13,882 nucleotides of DNA from JAKBCQ01 sp021807585 (GCA_027325115.1 DAHWFG010000533.1:1-13882); one strand, 5' to 3'. Counted from the stretch's first letter, positions 7,015 through 13,882 are shown. Numbers and translations are program-made. The notes: generated by a model not told the origin, from the letters alone.

Positions 7015-10000
7015 CTAATTATTCAGCCGGGGCGCCTCGTCCCAGATCTTCCCCGACCGTCGCGCCCGCGCGATCCCGCACGACAAGCGAAACGAACAAT
7101 AACTTGTGCAATCGTCGTCTCTCGATCTGACCGGAAATCGGCCTTTCCGCAGACTCTCGACCAGATCGAGAACGTATTCCTCAAACGCGGCGCGATACGT
7201 CGGCCAATCGAGCGGCCGATCGCGTTTCCCCCCGCGACCGTCGTCGGCGAACTTGACGAGTTTGCCGTAACCCTTCTTCTCGAGAATCCAGTAGCCGAAA
7301 TCGATCGGCGTCGGTTCGATCCCGCCGCGATCGGGCTGTTGTTTGATGAAGTTTTCATACGCCATCGCGTACAGCGGCGGCTGGATCGCCAAACCTTTGA
7401 GTAATTCGTCTTGGCTTTTCCCTTTTCGTGTTTTGTAATCGATCACGCGGTATCGAATCGTATCTTCGGTTTCCTCGACGTCGATCCGATCGATTCGTCC
7501 CCTGATCCGCGCCGATCGTTCCCCCGAGCCGAGAATCAGCGGAGGATGTTCGTCGTCGCCGCCGAAATCCCATTCGAGTTCGCGCGGCACCGCGCCGTCG
7601 TTCCATTTTTTCGCGTAATCGAGGCACTGACCGCGATACGCGACGCCGAAATTCCTCGTCCGATCCTCGTCGATCGCGGCGATCTCGGCGGCGATCGGAC
7701 CCGCGGGAGGCGGGGCCTCGTCGCGAAGCTGATCGAGCGCGGGCTCGATCGTCAATTCGACGCGCTCGGCGAGCGTCGCTTTGTCAGAGACATGAAGATC
7801 AATCAACTTATTATGAACAATCTCGAGAAATCGATGGAGCGAACCGCCGCGTCCGCGCGCGTCGACTTCAAGCTCCCCCCGATCGACGACCTCGTCGATC
7901 CCGAGCGCCTCCTTGAGGAATGTCAGGAACGGGCAGAGAGCGTACGTTTCCAGCCGCCCCGCGCTGAACGACGCGTTCGAATCGTACCGCCCCCGAATCC
8001 GTTCGATCGCGCGGCGATCACGCAAAACGCCGTCGTAACGTCCGAATCGACCGCCTCGTCGATCCCGCGCATGACCGACCAAAAAAGCGAACGCCGATCC
8101 CGTCAAAATCGCTCGATGTTCCGGTATCTTCACCAATTGATTCAAGATCGACGTGTCGCCGTCGATCGCGGCTCGTGCGATCGCCAGCGCGCGAACCTCG
8201 GCGGGCGCCGCCGCGAGCTCGACGGGAGGGATCGCGTTCAGCCGAACGACGGGCGCCGCGAACCGAGGCTCAGCCGACTCGGTGAACGTTCGCCGCACGT
8301 CGTCCAAAAAACCCGCGGTCAACATCGCGCGACCCGATTCGTCGGTCGTCGGATAAACAAACGTTGCCGATCGATTCGCCGACCCGATCAGCCGCAAAAA
8401 CCGATACGTCTCACGCGCGTAAGGCTCGTTCCGCATCCTCAAACGCGCAGTATAAGGTTCGCTCGCGCTTTCATCTTCCGCGTCGCCTTCATTCGCCGGC
8501 GAATCGTCCTCGTCCGACAGGTCCGGGACGTCCCCCCCGGCGATGGTGGATTGATCGAACGAATCGGAATCGTTTACTTCTAAGATATCGGGGGGCGTAT
8601 CGATCACGCTCGAAAGCATCGCCTCGACCGCGGACCGCTCGGGGAACGTCCCCTCGGCTAGATCGACGATCAACACATGATCGGCGCACACCCCCGCGGC
8701 TTCGTCGATCGTCGCCGTCGCGACTCCGCGGCTGTAATCGACGGGATCGGCGAATTCGATCTCGCGCGCCGAAGCGACGACGCGACGCACAAAGGCCTCC
8801 CACGGCCACGCAAGGTCGCCGTGATCGAGCGAGTCGAGAATCTCCCCCTCGTCTTCTAGACCCTGAAACAAATGCTCAAGTGCAGAGATATTGTTAAGGT
8901 GATCGCCGACGGCGCTTTGTCGCGAATCGATCGCTCCGGCGCTTTGTTGCGAATCGGCTCCGACGACTCGAAGTTCCGCGTCAAAGCCGAGCACGCGCGT
9001 GAGGTTTCGAATTTGCTCGATGCGTTGCCGCCACGTTCGGGGCTCGATGAGTGGAGCGATCGTCGCCTCGATACGTTCGATGACGACCGCGGCCGCCCGC
9101 GCTGCGGCGACCCTCCGTGCGCGATTTCGCGACCGACGCGCGTCGTCGCGATCGCCGTCTTCATGAATAAGATGATCAATGTGTTCTTTGATTGATTGGA
9201 TTCCGCGGAACGTCCCCGAATCGCGCACCGCTGCCGCGGCGAGCGCGAGCGTAAGCGGTTGAACGTTCCATTCGGCGGCAGGGCGCAACCGACCGTGTCG
9301 AAGCAGCCGGATCAAATCGTCGGTTTCCCAATCGTTGATCGGAAGCTCGATCGCGGCGCGGAGCGCCGAGAACGCGGGATCGGTCGCCGCGACGCAAAGC
9401 TCCCGTCCGCACGTCTCGATCCCCCACGAGCGCAGCGTCTCGATCAAGATTCGCGCCTGATCGTCCCAACGCCGAAAAACAATCAAGATATCTTTGGGAT
9501 CGACTCCTTGATCAATCAGATCGCGCGTCCGCCGCGCCGTAACGAGCGCCTGCCCCTCGCCGCGCGGCGCCCCCATGATCGCTACGCCGTCGGTTCGATC
9601 CGCCCCGGGACGATTGCGAGCGTCGGACCGGAACGTCTCGGTCTCGATCGCACGCAAGCCCGCGGAGCGATCGGCGCTCAAACGGTCGCCGGTTTCGGCG
9701 GCGTGATCAAACTCGACGAACCCCTCCCGCGCAAGCGTCCGACGCATTTTCAGCGCTGGGCCGAACGATTCGGCGAGCATCGGTTCGGGGTTCCATGATA
9801 ATATAACATGAACAGATATATTTCGGCTTGCGAGAGCGCGGATCGCACGTAAATGAGACTTACTCAGACAAGCCGGCTCCATTATTGATAACGTGTGGAT
9901 ATCATCGAGCCGGGAATCGGTCGGGTTCGCGATCGCACGCGAAGCCCAGGCCTCGAGCGCGGCCTCGTCGACCGCGGCGAGTTCGACCAAGATCTCGCGA

Positions 10001-10473
10001 TACGCCGCGTAGATCGAACCGAGCTCCGCGGTTTCGGTGTTCGGCGAGCGAAAGAGTTCGATCGGATCGACCTCGGCTCGGGTCCAACGTTCGACGCGCC
10101 GCGCCAGGCCGCGGCGAAAGCCGGGGAGATCGATCACTCGCGAGACGAACGTCAAACGCCCTGCGCGGAGTTCGCGATCGATCGCGATGTCGAGCGCCGC
10201 CGAAGCCGCGGCGGGTGATAGAAGCTCGGGCGCCTTGGCGCCGAATCGGCTCCGAACGAACCGCCAAAGATCGTCCCAGATCCACGCGCGATTCGTCGAA
10301 TCCGCATTTAAACATCCGGCGATCTCACGAGGAGGTCGCTCGCACGCGAGCCGCGATTCAAAAATCCAAACCGTGCGCTCGAGAGACTTGGACGTCCGTC
10401 GTTCGATCGACCGAGCGAGAGCGCTCGATCCCCGGGGCGCGGTCCACAGCGATAACTCCGGTCGATTTCGCAC
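7015..10473 (-). CDS. addB: AddB-type subunit with PD-(D/E)XK nuclease and probable Fe-S cluster
   Basis: The 1152-residue protein is the partner of AddA. Its N-terminal two thirds is a helicase-like fold without working ATPase motifs: APRGSSA (12-18) stands where GxxGxGKT is expected. Later segments such as DILIVFRRWDDQARILIETL and VLIVDLAEGTFPERS (near residue 610) match the second helicase-like half of AddB. The C-terminal domain is a RecB-type nuclease: LHRFLE, GRIDRID (D995), then VIDYKT (D1012, K1014), aligning with the catalytic D, D and K of RecB. Four cysteines, C847, C1122, C1126 and C1132, bracket it as in the AddB iron-sulfur cluster of Bacillus. Its role is probably to cut the 5' strand while AddA unwinds. 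The start is a GTG at 10473 preceded by GGGGGGAG at 9-base spacing. The start lies inside uppP, giving a 116-base overlap. A short tandem duplication lies in the middle (8911-8964). Reading the gene only as a generic PD-(D/E)XK nuclease family protein is the conservative alternative. Confidence 0.82.
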   Translation of the reverse strand: MRNRPELSLWTAPRGSSALARSIERRTSKSLERTVWIFESRLACERPPREIAGCLNADSTNRAWIWDDLWRFVRSRFGAKAPELLSPAAASAALDIAIDRELRAGRLTFVSRVIDLPGFRRGLARRVERWTRAEVDPIELFRSPNTETAELGSIYAAYREILVELAAVDEAALEAWASRAIANPTDSRLDDIHTLSIMEPACLSKSHLRAIRALASRNISVHVILSWNPEPMLAESFGPALKMRRTLAREGFVEFDHAAETGDRLSADRSAGLRAIETETFRSDARNRPGADRTDGVAIMGAPRGEGQALVTARRTRDLIDQGVDPKDILIVFRRWDDQARILIETLRSWGIETCGRELCVAATDPAFSALRAAIELPINDWETDDLIRLLRHGRLRPAAEWNVQPLTLALAAAAVRDSGTFRGIQSIKEHIDHLIHEDGDRDDARRSRNRARRVAAARAAAVVIERIEATIAPLIEPRTWRQRIEQIRNLTRVLGFDAELRVVGADSQQSAGAIDSRQSAVGDHLNNISALEHLFQGLEDEGEILDSLDHGDLAWPWEAFVRRVVASAREIEFADPVDYSRGVATATIDEAAGVCADHVLIVDLAEGTFPERSAVEAMLSSVIDTPPDILEVNDSDSFDQSTIAGGDVPDLSDEDDSPANEGDAEDESASEPYTARLRMRNEPYARETYRFLRLIGSANRSATFVYPTTDESGRAMLTAGFLDDVRRTFTESAEPRFAAPVVRLNAIPPVELAAAPAEVRALAIARAAIDGDTSILNQLVKIPEHRAILTGSAFAFLVGHARDRRGGRFGRYDGVLRDRRAIERIRGRYDSNASFSAGRLETYALCPFLTFLKEALGIDEVVDRGELEVDARGRGGSLHRFLEIVHNKLIDLHVSDKATLAERVELTIEPALDQLRDEAPPPAGPIAAEIAAIDEDRTRNFGVAYRGQCLDYAKKWNDGAVPRELEWDFGGDDEHPPLILGSGERSARIRGRIDRIDVEETEDTIRYRVIDYKTRKGKSQDELLKGLAIQPPLYAMAYENFIKQQPDRGGIEPTPIDFGYWILEKKGYGKLVKFADDGRGGKRDRPLDWPTYRAAFEEYVLDLVESLRKGRFPVRSRDDDCTSYCSFRLSCGIARARRSGKIWDEAPRLNN
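8911..8964. repeat. 27-bp tandem duplication within addB
   Basis: A 19-base unit beginning GGCGCTTTGT occurs at 8911-8929 and again at 8938-8956 with a single C/T difference. The period is 27 bases, exactly nine codons. In the protein it gives the near repeat DSQQSA...DSRQSA in what looks like a flexible linker. It keeps the frame, so it is probably a neutral slippage expansion. Confidence 0.7.
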
Positions 10474-11317
10474 CGCGCCGATCTCCCCCCGCGAGCCCCC
10501 ACGCGATCACCGCGAAACCGAGAAACACAAGGTATACAGAGTAATACCAAAGCTTGCCGCCGCGCACAACCTGCGCCAGCCACGAAATCGCGAAATAACC
10601 GACGACCCCCGCGACGACGGCGCCGGCGATCATCGGAGCGTAGGCGTCGGCCTGCATCGACCCGGGATCAAAATCTTTGATCGCAAACACCGAGGCGCCC
10701 GCGATCGCCGGGATCGCGATCAACAGACTGAATCCGACCGACCAGCCGCGATCGAGCCCGAGGGCGAGCGCAGTCGCGATCGTCATGCCGCTTCGGCTCA
10801 CCCCCGGCAACGGAGCGAACGCCTGCGCGATTCCGATCAACAAAGCGTCATGCCATTTCATCTCGCGCGGACCTTTATTTCCCCCCGAAAGTTTATACGT
10901 GATCAGAAGCGCCGCCGCGGTGACCAAAAAACCGCACCCCGTGATCGTCAGGCTCTCGAACGCGGCTTCAAGCCGCTTCTTCAAGATCGCGTAGGGAATC
11001 AGCGGCAATGTCGCGATCGTCGCCAAAATACACGCTCGTATAACAATGTTTCTATTATACACCGGATCGGCGGGCTCGAGCGCGAGCAGCCCCCGCGCGC
11101 TTTTCAGCGCGACCGATCGATAATAAATCAAAATTGCCAAAAATGTGCCGATATGAAGGACAATATCAAAAAAGAGCGCGTCCTCTCCCGAAGTCGTACG
11201 CCCGTTCGCCAGATCGAGCAGGCTTTGTGTCACCTTGAGATGACCGTCGCTCGAAACGGGAAGGAATTCGGTCACACCCTGAACCAATCCGAGGAGGAGC
11301 GCTTCCAGCCATTTCAT
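10358..11317 (-). CDS. uppP: Undecaprenyl-diphosphatase UppP (BacA), with C-terminal extension
   Basis: The enzyme removes a phosphate from undecaprenyl diphosphate in the cytoplasmic membrane. This recycles the lipid carrier for peptidoglycan and other envelope polymers and can give bacitracin tolerance. The 319-residue product has the two signature regions: QGVTEFLPVSSDGHL (13-27, with E17, S22-S23 and H26) and PGVSRSG (171-177, with R175). The rest is a set of hydrophobic transmembrane helices. The usual family length is about 265-280; here the core ends near residue 276 at GLAGG, followed by about 43 polar, Arg/Asp/Ser-rich residues without membrane character. Most of that tail is encoded inside the beginning of addB. 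The ATG start overlaps the pgsA stop in an ATGA and has AAGGA 9 bases upstream inside pgsA, so translation is probably coupled. Confidence 0.93.
   Translation of the reverse strand: MKWLEALLLGLVQGVTEFLPVSSDGHLKVTQSLLDLANGRTTSGEDALFFDIVLHIGTFLAILIYYRSVALKSARGLLALEPADPVYNRNIVIRACILATIATLPLIPYAILKKRLEAAFESLTITGCGFLVTAAALLITYKLSGGNKGPREMKWHDALLIGIAQAFAPLPGVSRSGMTIATALALGLDRGWSVGFSLLIAIPAIAGASVFAIKDFDPGSMQADAYAPMIAGAVVAGVVGYFAISWLAQVVRGGKLWYYSVYLVFLGFAVIAWGLAGGDRRGAKSTGVIAVDRAPGIERSRSVDRTTDVQVSRAHGLDF
10483..10490 (-). promoter_or_regulatory. Strong Shine-Dalgarno for the addB GTG start
   Basis: On the minus strand the bases read GGGGGGAG, 9 bases before GTG at 10473. The site lies inside the uppP reading frame. 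It decides the addB start, because no ATG occurs in the first part of the addB frame, and it supports the long overlap as real. Confidence 0.65.
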
Positions 11318-11895
11318 CGACGCGGTTCCTTAAGCCTGGGGGCTGCGAGCTTCGCGTACACGATTCCGCTGTATAAAGTTTGTAGCACCGCGATCCACAG
11401 GAGCGCGTCGCGCACAATCCGCGCCGGCGGATATCGATCGACTCCGATCGCCGAAACGAACAGCACCGCGACGATCGCAAGACACTGAAAGACCGTTTTG
11501 AGCTTCCCCGACGCCTTCGCGCCGAACGCGATCCCACGCCCCTCGAGCAAACTTCGCACCCATTGGATCGCGAGCTCGCGGGTCGTAACCGCCGCAACCA
11601 TCCACGGCGCAACCCCCGTCTCGGGGATCGTCAATAAATAAACAAGAGTTCCTATAATTAGAATTTTATCGACAAGCGGGTCGAGCTGGCGGCCGATATC
11701 GCTTTCTTGCTTCAGCAAGCGAGCGATGAAGCCGTCGAGAGCGTCGGTGATCGCGGCGATCGAGAAGACGACGAGAGCCGCGGTGAAGAGCGACCGCGCG
11801 ATCAGCCCCCACGCGACCGCCGCGAGCGCGAGCCGCGAGATCGACAGCGCGTTGGGGATGTTCCAGAATCGCTCGTCGGTTTCGCTCGACGCCAA
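11314..11895 (-). CDS. pgsA: CDP-diacylglycerol--glycerol-3-phosphate 3-phosphatidyltransferase
   Basis: The enzyme condenses CDP-diacylglycerol with glycerol 3-phosphate to phosphatidylglycerol phosphate, the committed step to phosphatidylglycerol and cardiolipin, in the cytoplasmic membrane. The complete CDP-alcohol phosphatidyltransferase motif D-x2-D-G-x2-A-R-x8-G-x3-D-x3-D is present as DALDGFIAR, then G, D and D in IGRQLDPLVD (residues 51-76 from the start used here). N-terminal IPNALSISR and several hydrophobic helices also fit. I use TTG 11895, which has CGGAG 7 bases upstream and gives 193 residues, close to the E. coli length. The same frame extends to TTG 11940, giving 208 residues with an Arg-rich extra N-terminus and an 8-base overlap with rimO, but without a Shine-Dalgarno. 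The stop overlaps the uppP start. A related CDP-alcohol phosphatidyltransferase of other specificity is possible but less likely. Confidence 0.88.
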   Translation of the reverse strand: MASSETDERFWNIPNALSISRLALAAVAWGLIARSLFTAALVVFSIAAITDALDGFIARLLKQESDIGRQLDPLVDKILIIGTLVYLLTIPETGVAPWMVAAVTTRELAIQWVRSLLEGRGIAFGAKASGKLKTVFQCLAIVAVLFVSAIGVDRYPPARIVRDALLWIAVLQTLYSGIVYAKLAAPRLKEPRR

Positions 11896-11902
11896 GGGAA
11901 AG

Positions 11903-11907
11903 CTCCG
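11903..11907 (-). promoter_or_regulatory. Shine-Dalgarno supporting the inner pgsA start
   Basis: CGGAG on the minus strand lies 7 bases before the TTG at 11895. No comparable site precedes the alternative TTG at 11940, so this site favours the shorter PgsA. Confidence 0.45.
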
Positions 11908-11932
11908 TGCGGGTCGTCGCCGCCTTGTCGGT

Positions 11933-13360
11933 TCAGTCAAGGATCGTCAGCGTCGAAGCCGAGGGGCGCTTGCGGGGTTTGGGACGCGACCGTCGCCTGC
12001 GCGGCGAACCCTCGGCCCGCGCGATCAGGTCGTATCCGTCGGCGTCGTCGATCAAACACGGCACGATATCGCCGACGCCGAAGCCGCGCCCCGTCACGCG
12101 GACGATCCCGTCGACGTCGGGAGCGTCGGCGTACGTCCGCCCCTCCCAGCCGTCGCTCCCGTCTTTCGCCTTGCCGTCGATCAACACGTCGAGCCGACGA
12201 CCGATCAACGATTCGTTGAACGCGAATGCGATCGGCCGCTGCGCCGTCATCAAGCGATCGCGCCGATCGATCTTCTCCTCGTCGCTTAAATGCCCCGGAA
12301 TCTTCGCCGACGGAGTATCATGTTCATACGAATACGTGAAAGCGCCCACGCGCTCGAACTTTTTCTCGCGTACGAAATCGACGAGTTCGGCGAACTCGGC
12401 CTCGGTTTCGCCGGGAAAGCCGACGATGAACGTCGTACGCAGCACGAGCCCGGGGACCGTGTTCCGCAGCCGGTCGACGATCGCCTCGGTCTCGGCGCGA
12501 TCGTGACGCCGATTCATCGCACGCAGTACGCGATCGTTGATATGCTGAATCGGCATATCCAAGTAGGGGAGGATCTTGCGGGAAGAAGCGAGCGTCTCGT
12601 AAAGGTCGTCGGTGAAATGCCTGGGATAATTGTAGAGCACGCGGATCCAATCGATCCCCTCGAGATCGTCGAGAGCGCGGAGGAGTTCGGCGAGCCTCGG
12701 TTCGCCATACAAATCCATACCGTAGTATGTCATGTCTTGAGCGACAAGATTGAGTTCGCGAACGCCGTCGGCCGCGAGTTCCTCGGCCTCTTCCAGAACC
12801 TTCTCGATCGGCTTCGTCACATGCTTGCCGCGCATCCCGGGAATCGCACAGAACGTGCACAGGCGATCGCAGCCTTCCGACACCTTGAGGAACGCGAGAT
12901 GCCTGGGGGTGATCCTCAACCGGGCTCGATCGTCCTGCGCCCGCACGGGAGCGGGGCGAAATAGCGTCCTTTGTTCATGAAGGTTCCCCATGATCCGATC
13001 GGCGATCGCGACGATCTCCTCGCGGCCGAACACTCCGACGATCTGATCGACTTCGGGAACCTCTTCGAGCAACTTCTCGCGCTCGCGTTCCGCCAAACAA
13101 CCCGCGACGACGATCCCCTTGAGATCCCCCGACCGCTTCCGGTCGATCATCTCCCGAACCACCCCCATCGATTCTCGCCTTGCCGAATCAATGAAACCGC
13201 ACGTGTTGATGATGACGAGATCGGCCTGCGCCGCGTCGGCGACGAGCGCGTAGCCGTCGACCGCCAGCAACCCGAGCATCCGCTCGGAATCGACCAGATT
13301 CTTGGGACAGCCCAGGCTGACGAACGAAAATTTGCCTTTGATTTCTTGATGTTCGCTCAT
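11933..13360 (-). CDS. rimO: Ribosomal protein S12 methylthiotransferase RimO
   Basis: This radical-SAM enzyme with two iron-sulfur clusters adds a methylthio group to the conserved aspartate of ribosomal protein S12 in the cytoplasm. The 475-residue product has the three N-terminal UPF0004 cysteines (C18 in SLGCPKNLVDSE, C54 in INTCGF, C88 in AGCLAE). It also has the radical-SAM motif C164-x3-C168-x2-C171 (EGCDRLCTFCAIPG), then YLDMPIQH, TTFIVGFPGET and a C-terminal TRAM domain from about residue 380. The S12-type SLGCPKN and YLDMPIQH separate it from the tRNA enzyme MiaB. It is about 30 residues longer than typical because of a very basic tail (RRRRSRPKPRKRP) before the stop. The ATG at 13360 has no clear Shine-Dalgarno and is preceded by AT-rich sequence. 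It is the first confident gene of the rimO-pgsA-uppP-addB-addA run. Confidence 0.95.
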   Translation of the reverse strand: MSEHQEIKGKFSFVSLGCPKNLVDSERMLGLLAVDGYALVADAAQADLVIINTCGFIDSARRESMGVVREMIDRKRSGDLKGIVVAGCLAEREREKLLEEVPEVDQIVGVFGREEIVAIADRIMGNLHEQRTLFRPAPVRAQDDRARLRITPRHLAFLKVSEGCDRLCTFCAIPGMRGKHVTKPIEKVLEEAEELAADGVRELNLVAQDMTYYGMDLYGEPRLAELLRALDDLEGIDWIRVLYNYPRHFTDDLYETLASSRKILPYLDMPIQHINDRVLRAMNRRHDRAETEAIVDRLRNTVPGLVLRTTFIVGFPGETEAEFAELVDFVREKKFERVGAFTYSYEHDTPSAKIPGHLSDEEKIDRRDRLMTAQRPIAFAFNESLIGRRLDVLIDGKAKDGSDGWEGRTYADAPDVDGIVRVTGRGFGVGDIVPCLIDDADGYDLIARAEGSPRRRRSRPKPRKRPSASTLTILD

Positions 13361-13364
13361 TTAT

Positions 13365-13589
13365 TTAACTGTTCAATTCACTTTGGGTTCGGCTTCGCTT
13401 TGGGGCGTTCGCGTTTGGTTCGCCGAAGCGTTCTGGGTCGATCGCGTACGGATCACATGATAACCGAAACGCTCGCGTCGCGGAACGGGGTCGATCGTTT
13501 CGCCGCGGGGCGTCGCGGCTGAAGATCGCATCCGCCTCGGCGCGCCGATCGTATCGAATCGCGTCGGTTACTCGAGCGAGGACGATCAT
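13365..13589 (-). CDS. Doubtful small ORF immediately upstream of rimO
   Basis: This 74-residue frame starts at ATG 13589 and ends with TAA only 4 bases before the rimO ATG, which is operon-like spacing. Against it are the lack of a Shine-Dalgarno and an arginine content near one fifth, typical of non-coding frames in this CGATCG-rich DNA. There are also no recognisable motifs or hydrophobic segments. It may be untranslated leader of rimO. Confidence 0.2.
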   Translation of the reverse strand: MIVLARVTDAIRYDRRAEADAIFSRDAPRRNDRPRSATRAFRLSCDPYAIDPERFGEPNANAPKRSRTQSELNS

Positions 13590-13631
13590 AACATCGGGAG
13601 AGGCGCCACGACTTAGTGTTAATGTGATCAG

Positions 13632-13882
13632 TTGCTCGTCGTTGAAAGACGAGCTTGGGTCATCGCAAGGCGGCGCCGAGCGGGAGATCTCGCGATCGCG
13701 ATCGGCTGCGTTCGGCTTGCTTCGGAGCGATCGGATTGGAACGAGAAAGCGCCTTGGATGAGAGTTCGCCCGGGACGTGCGCTCGTCTCGGATTACGTCG
13801 GTGTGGGGCGCTCCGCGATCGGAGTGTTGCGATCCGAACTCGATCGGCGTTTCGCGTGCCGACTTAAAGGGTTGAAAATACA
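13632..13882 (+). CDS. Doubtful ORF running off the right edge
   Basis: A plus-strand frame is free of stops from 13623 to the window end. The first possible start is TTG 13632, and an ATG lies inside near 13758. It would be divergent from rimO. The translation is arginine-rich (ARRRRAGD early, then LRSELDRRFACRLKGLKI at the end) and I do not recognise it. No good ribosome-binding site is visible. It may be the 5' part of a real divergent gene or a chance open frame. Confidence 0.2.
   Translation, partial: MLVVERRAWVIARRRRAGDLAIAIGCVRLASERSDWNEKAPWMRVRPGRALVSDYVGVGRSAIGVLRSELDRRFACRLKGLKI
13634..13654. other. 7-bp hairpin upstream of rimO
   Basis: GCTCGTC (13634-13640) and GACGAGC (13648-13654) form a perfect stem around the loop GTTGAAA. 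No T-run follows on either strand. It may be a terminator-like or regulatory structure in the spacer, or chance. Confidence 0.3.

Larger units (their letters stand above)
13361..13882. other. Region upstream of rimO without a confident gene
   Basis: Nothing in these 522 bases is convincing as a gene. They hold a small ORF just upstream of rimO, a 7-bp hairpin at 13634-13654 and a plus-strand frame open to the window end. All three are listed separately with low confidence. I looked for tRNA, tmRNA, SRP RNA and RNase P RNA signatures and saw none. The rimO promoter should lie here, but no good -35/-10 pair stands out. Confidence 0.4.

Noticed and set aside
7411..8583. 390-residue plus-strand ORF
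   Set aside because: It is antisense to the nuclease half of addB, which carries conserved catalytic and cysteine residues.
10037..11488. 483-residue plus-strand ORF
   Set aside because: It spans antisense to addB, uppP and pgsA, three genes with family motifs. The translation is full of arginine and has no motif.
13655..13867. 70-residue plus-strand ORF near the right edge
   Set aside because: It has a TTG start without a Shine-Dalgarno, arginine- and serine-rich translation, and it competes with another open frame.
1..13882. CRISPR array, insertion sequence, prophage or tRNA
   Set aside because: I saw no regularly spaced repeats, transposase or integrase motifs, terminal inverted repeats or cloverleaf sequences on either strand.

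Overview
The window is a GC-rich bacterial chromosome segment with tightly packed genes and no mobile element, CRISPR array or RNA gene that I can recognise. The organism is most likely a planctomycete (Planctomycetota). This is inference. It rests on the secreted peptidase-MA-like protein at 1407-4034, whose metalloprotease domain resembles proteins I associate with that phylum, and on the neighbouring rimO and pgsA. A strong genome signature is the palindrome CGATCG, which recurs many times per kilobase in every frame and intergenic region and drives heavy use of CGA and ATC codons.

Layout. (1) 2-838, plus strand: the 3' part of an unrecognised charged, helical protein whose start lies outside the window. 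(2) 839-1406: a spacer with short direct repeats and no convincing gene. (3) 1407-4034, plus strand: an exported protein with TPR-like helical segments, a long disordered linker and a C-terminal HEXXH zinc metalloprotease domain. (4) 4035-4138: a short spacer between convergent genes, holding a perfect 18-bp AT-rich palindrome and a small GC hairpin. (5) 4139-13360, minus strand: five genes that look like one operon, read from right to left as rimO, pgsA, uppP, addB, addA. Their junctions are tight: a short or zero gap at rimO/pgsA (depending on the pgsA start), a 4-base ATGA overlap at pgsA/uppP, a 116-base overlap at uppP/addB and a 38-base gap at addB/addA. (6) 13361-13882: the region upstream of rimO, with a small doubtful ORF, a hairpin and a doubtful ORF running off the window end.

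How the genes work together. RimO modifies ribosomal protein S12. PgsA makes the phosphatidylglycerol precursor. UppP recycles the undecaprenyl carrier used for cell-envelope polymers. AddB and AddA form a helicase-nuclease for processing DNA double-strand breaks. The most notable biology is in this last pair. AddA keeps all the SF1A helicase motifs but stops about 85 residues after motif VI and has no nuclease domain. AddB has lost the Walker A motif but keeps a PD-(D/E)XK nuclease framed by four cysteines in the layout of the AddB iron-sulfur cluster. The complex therefore seems to be a one-motor, one-nuclease version of AddAB.
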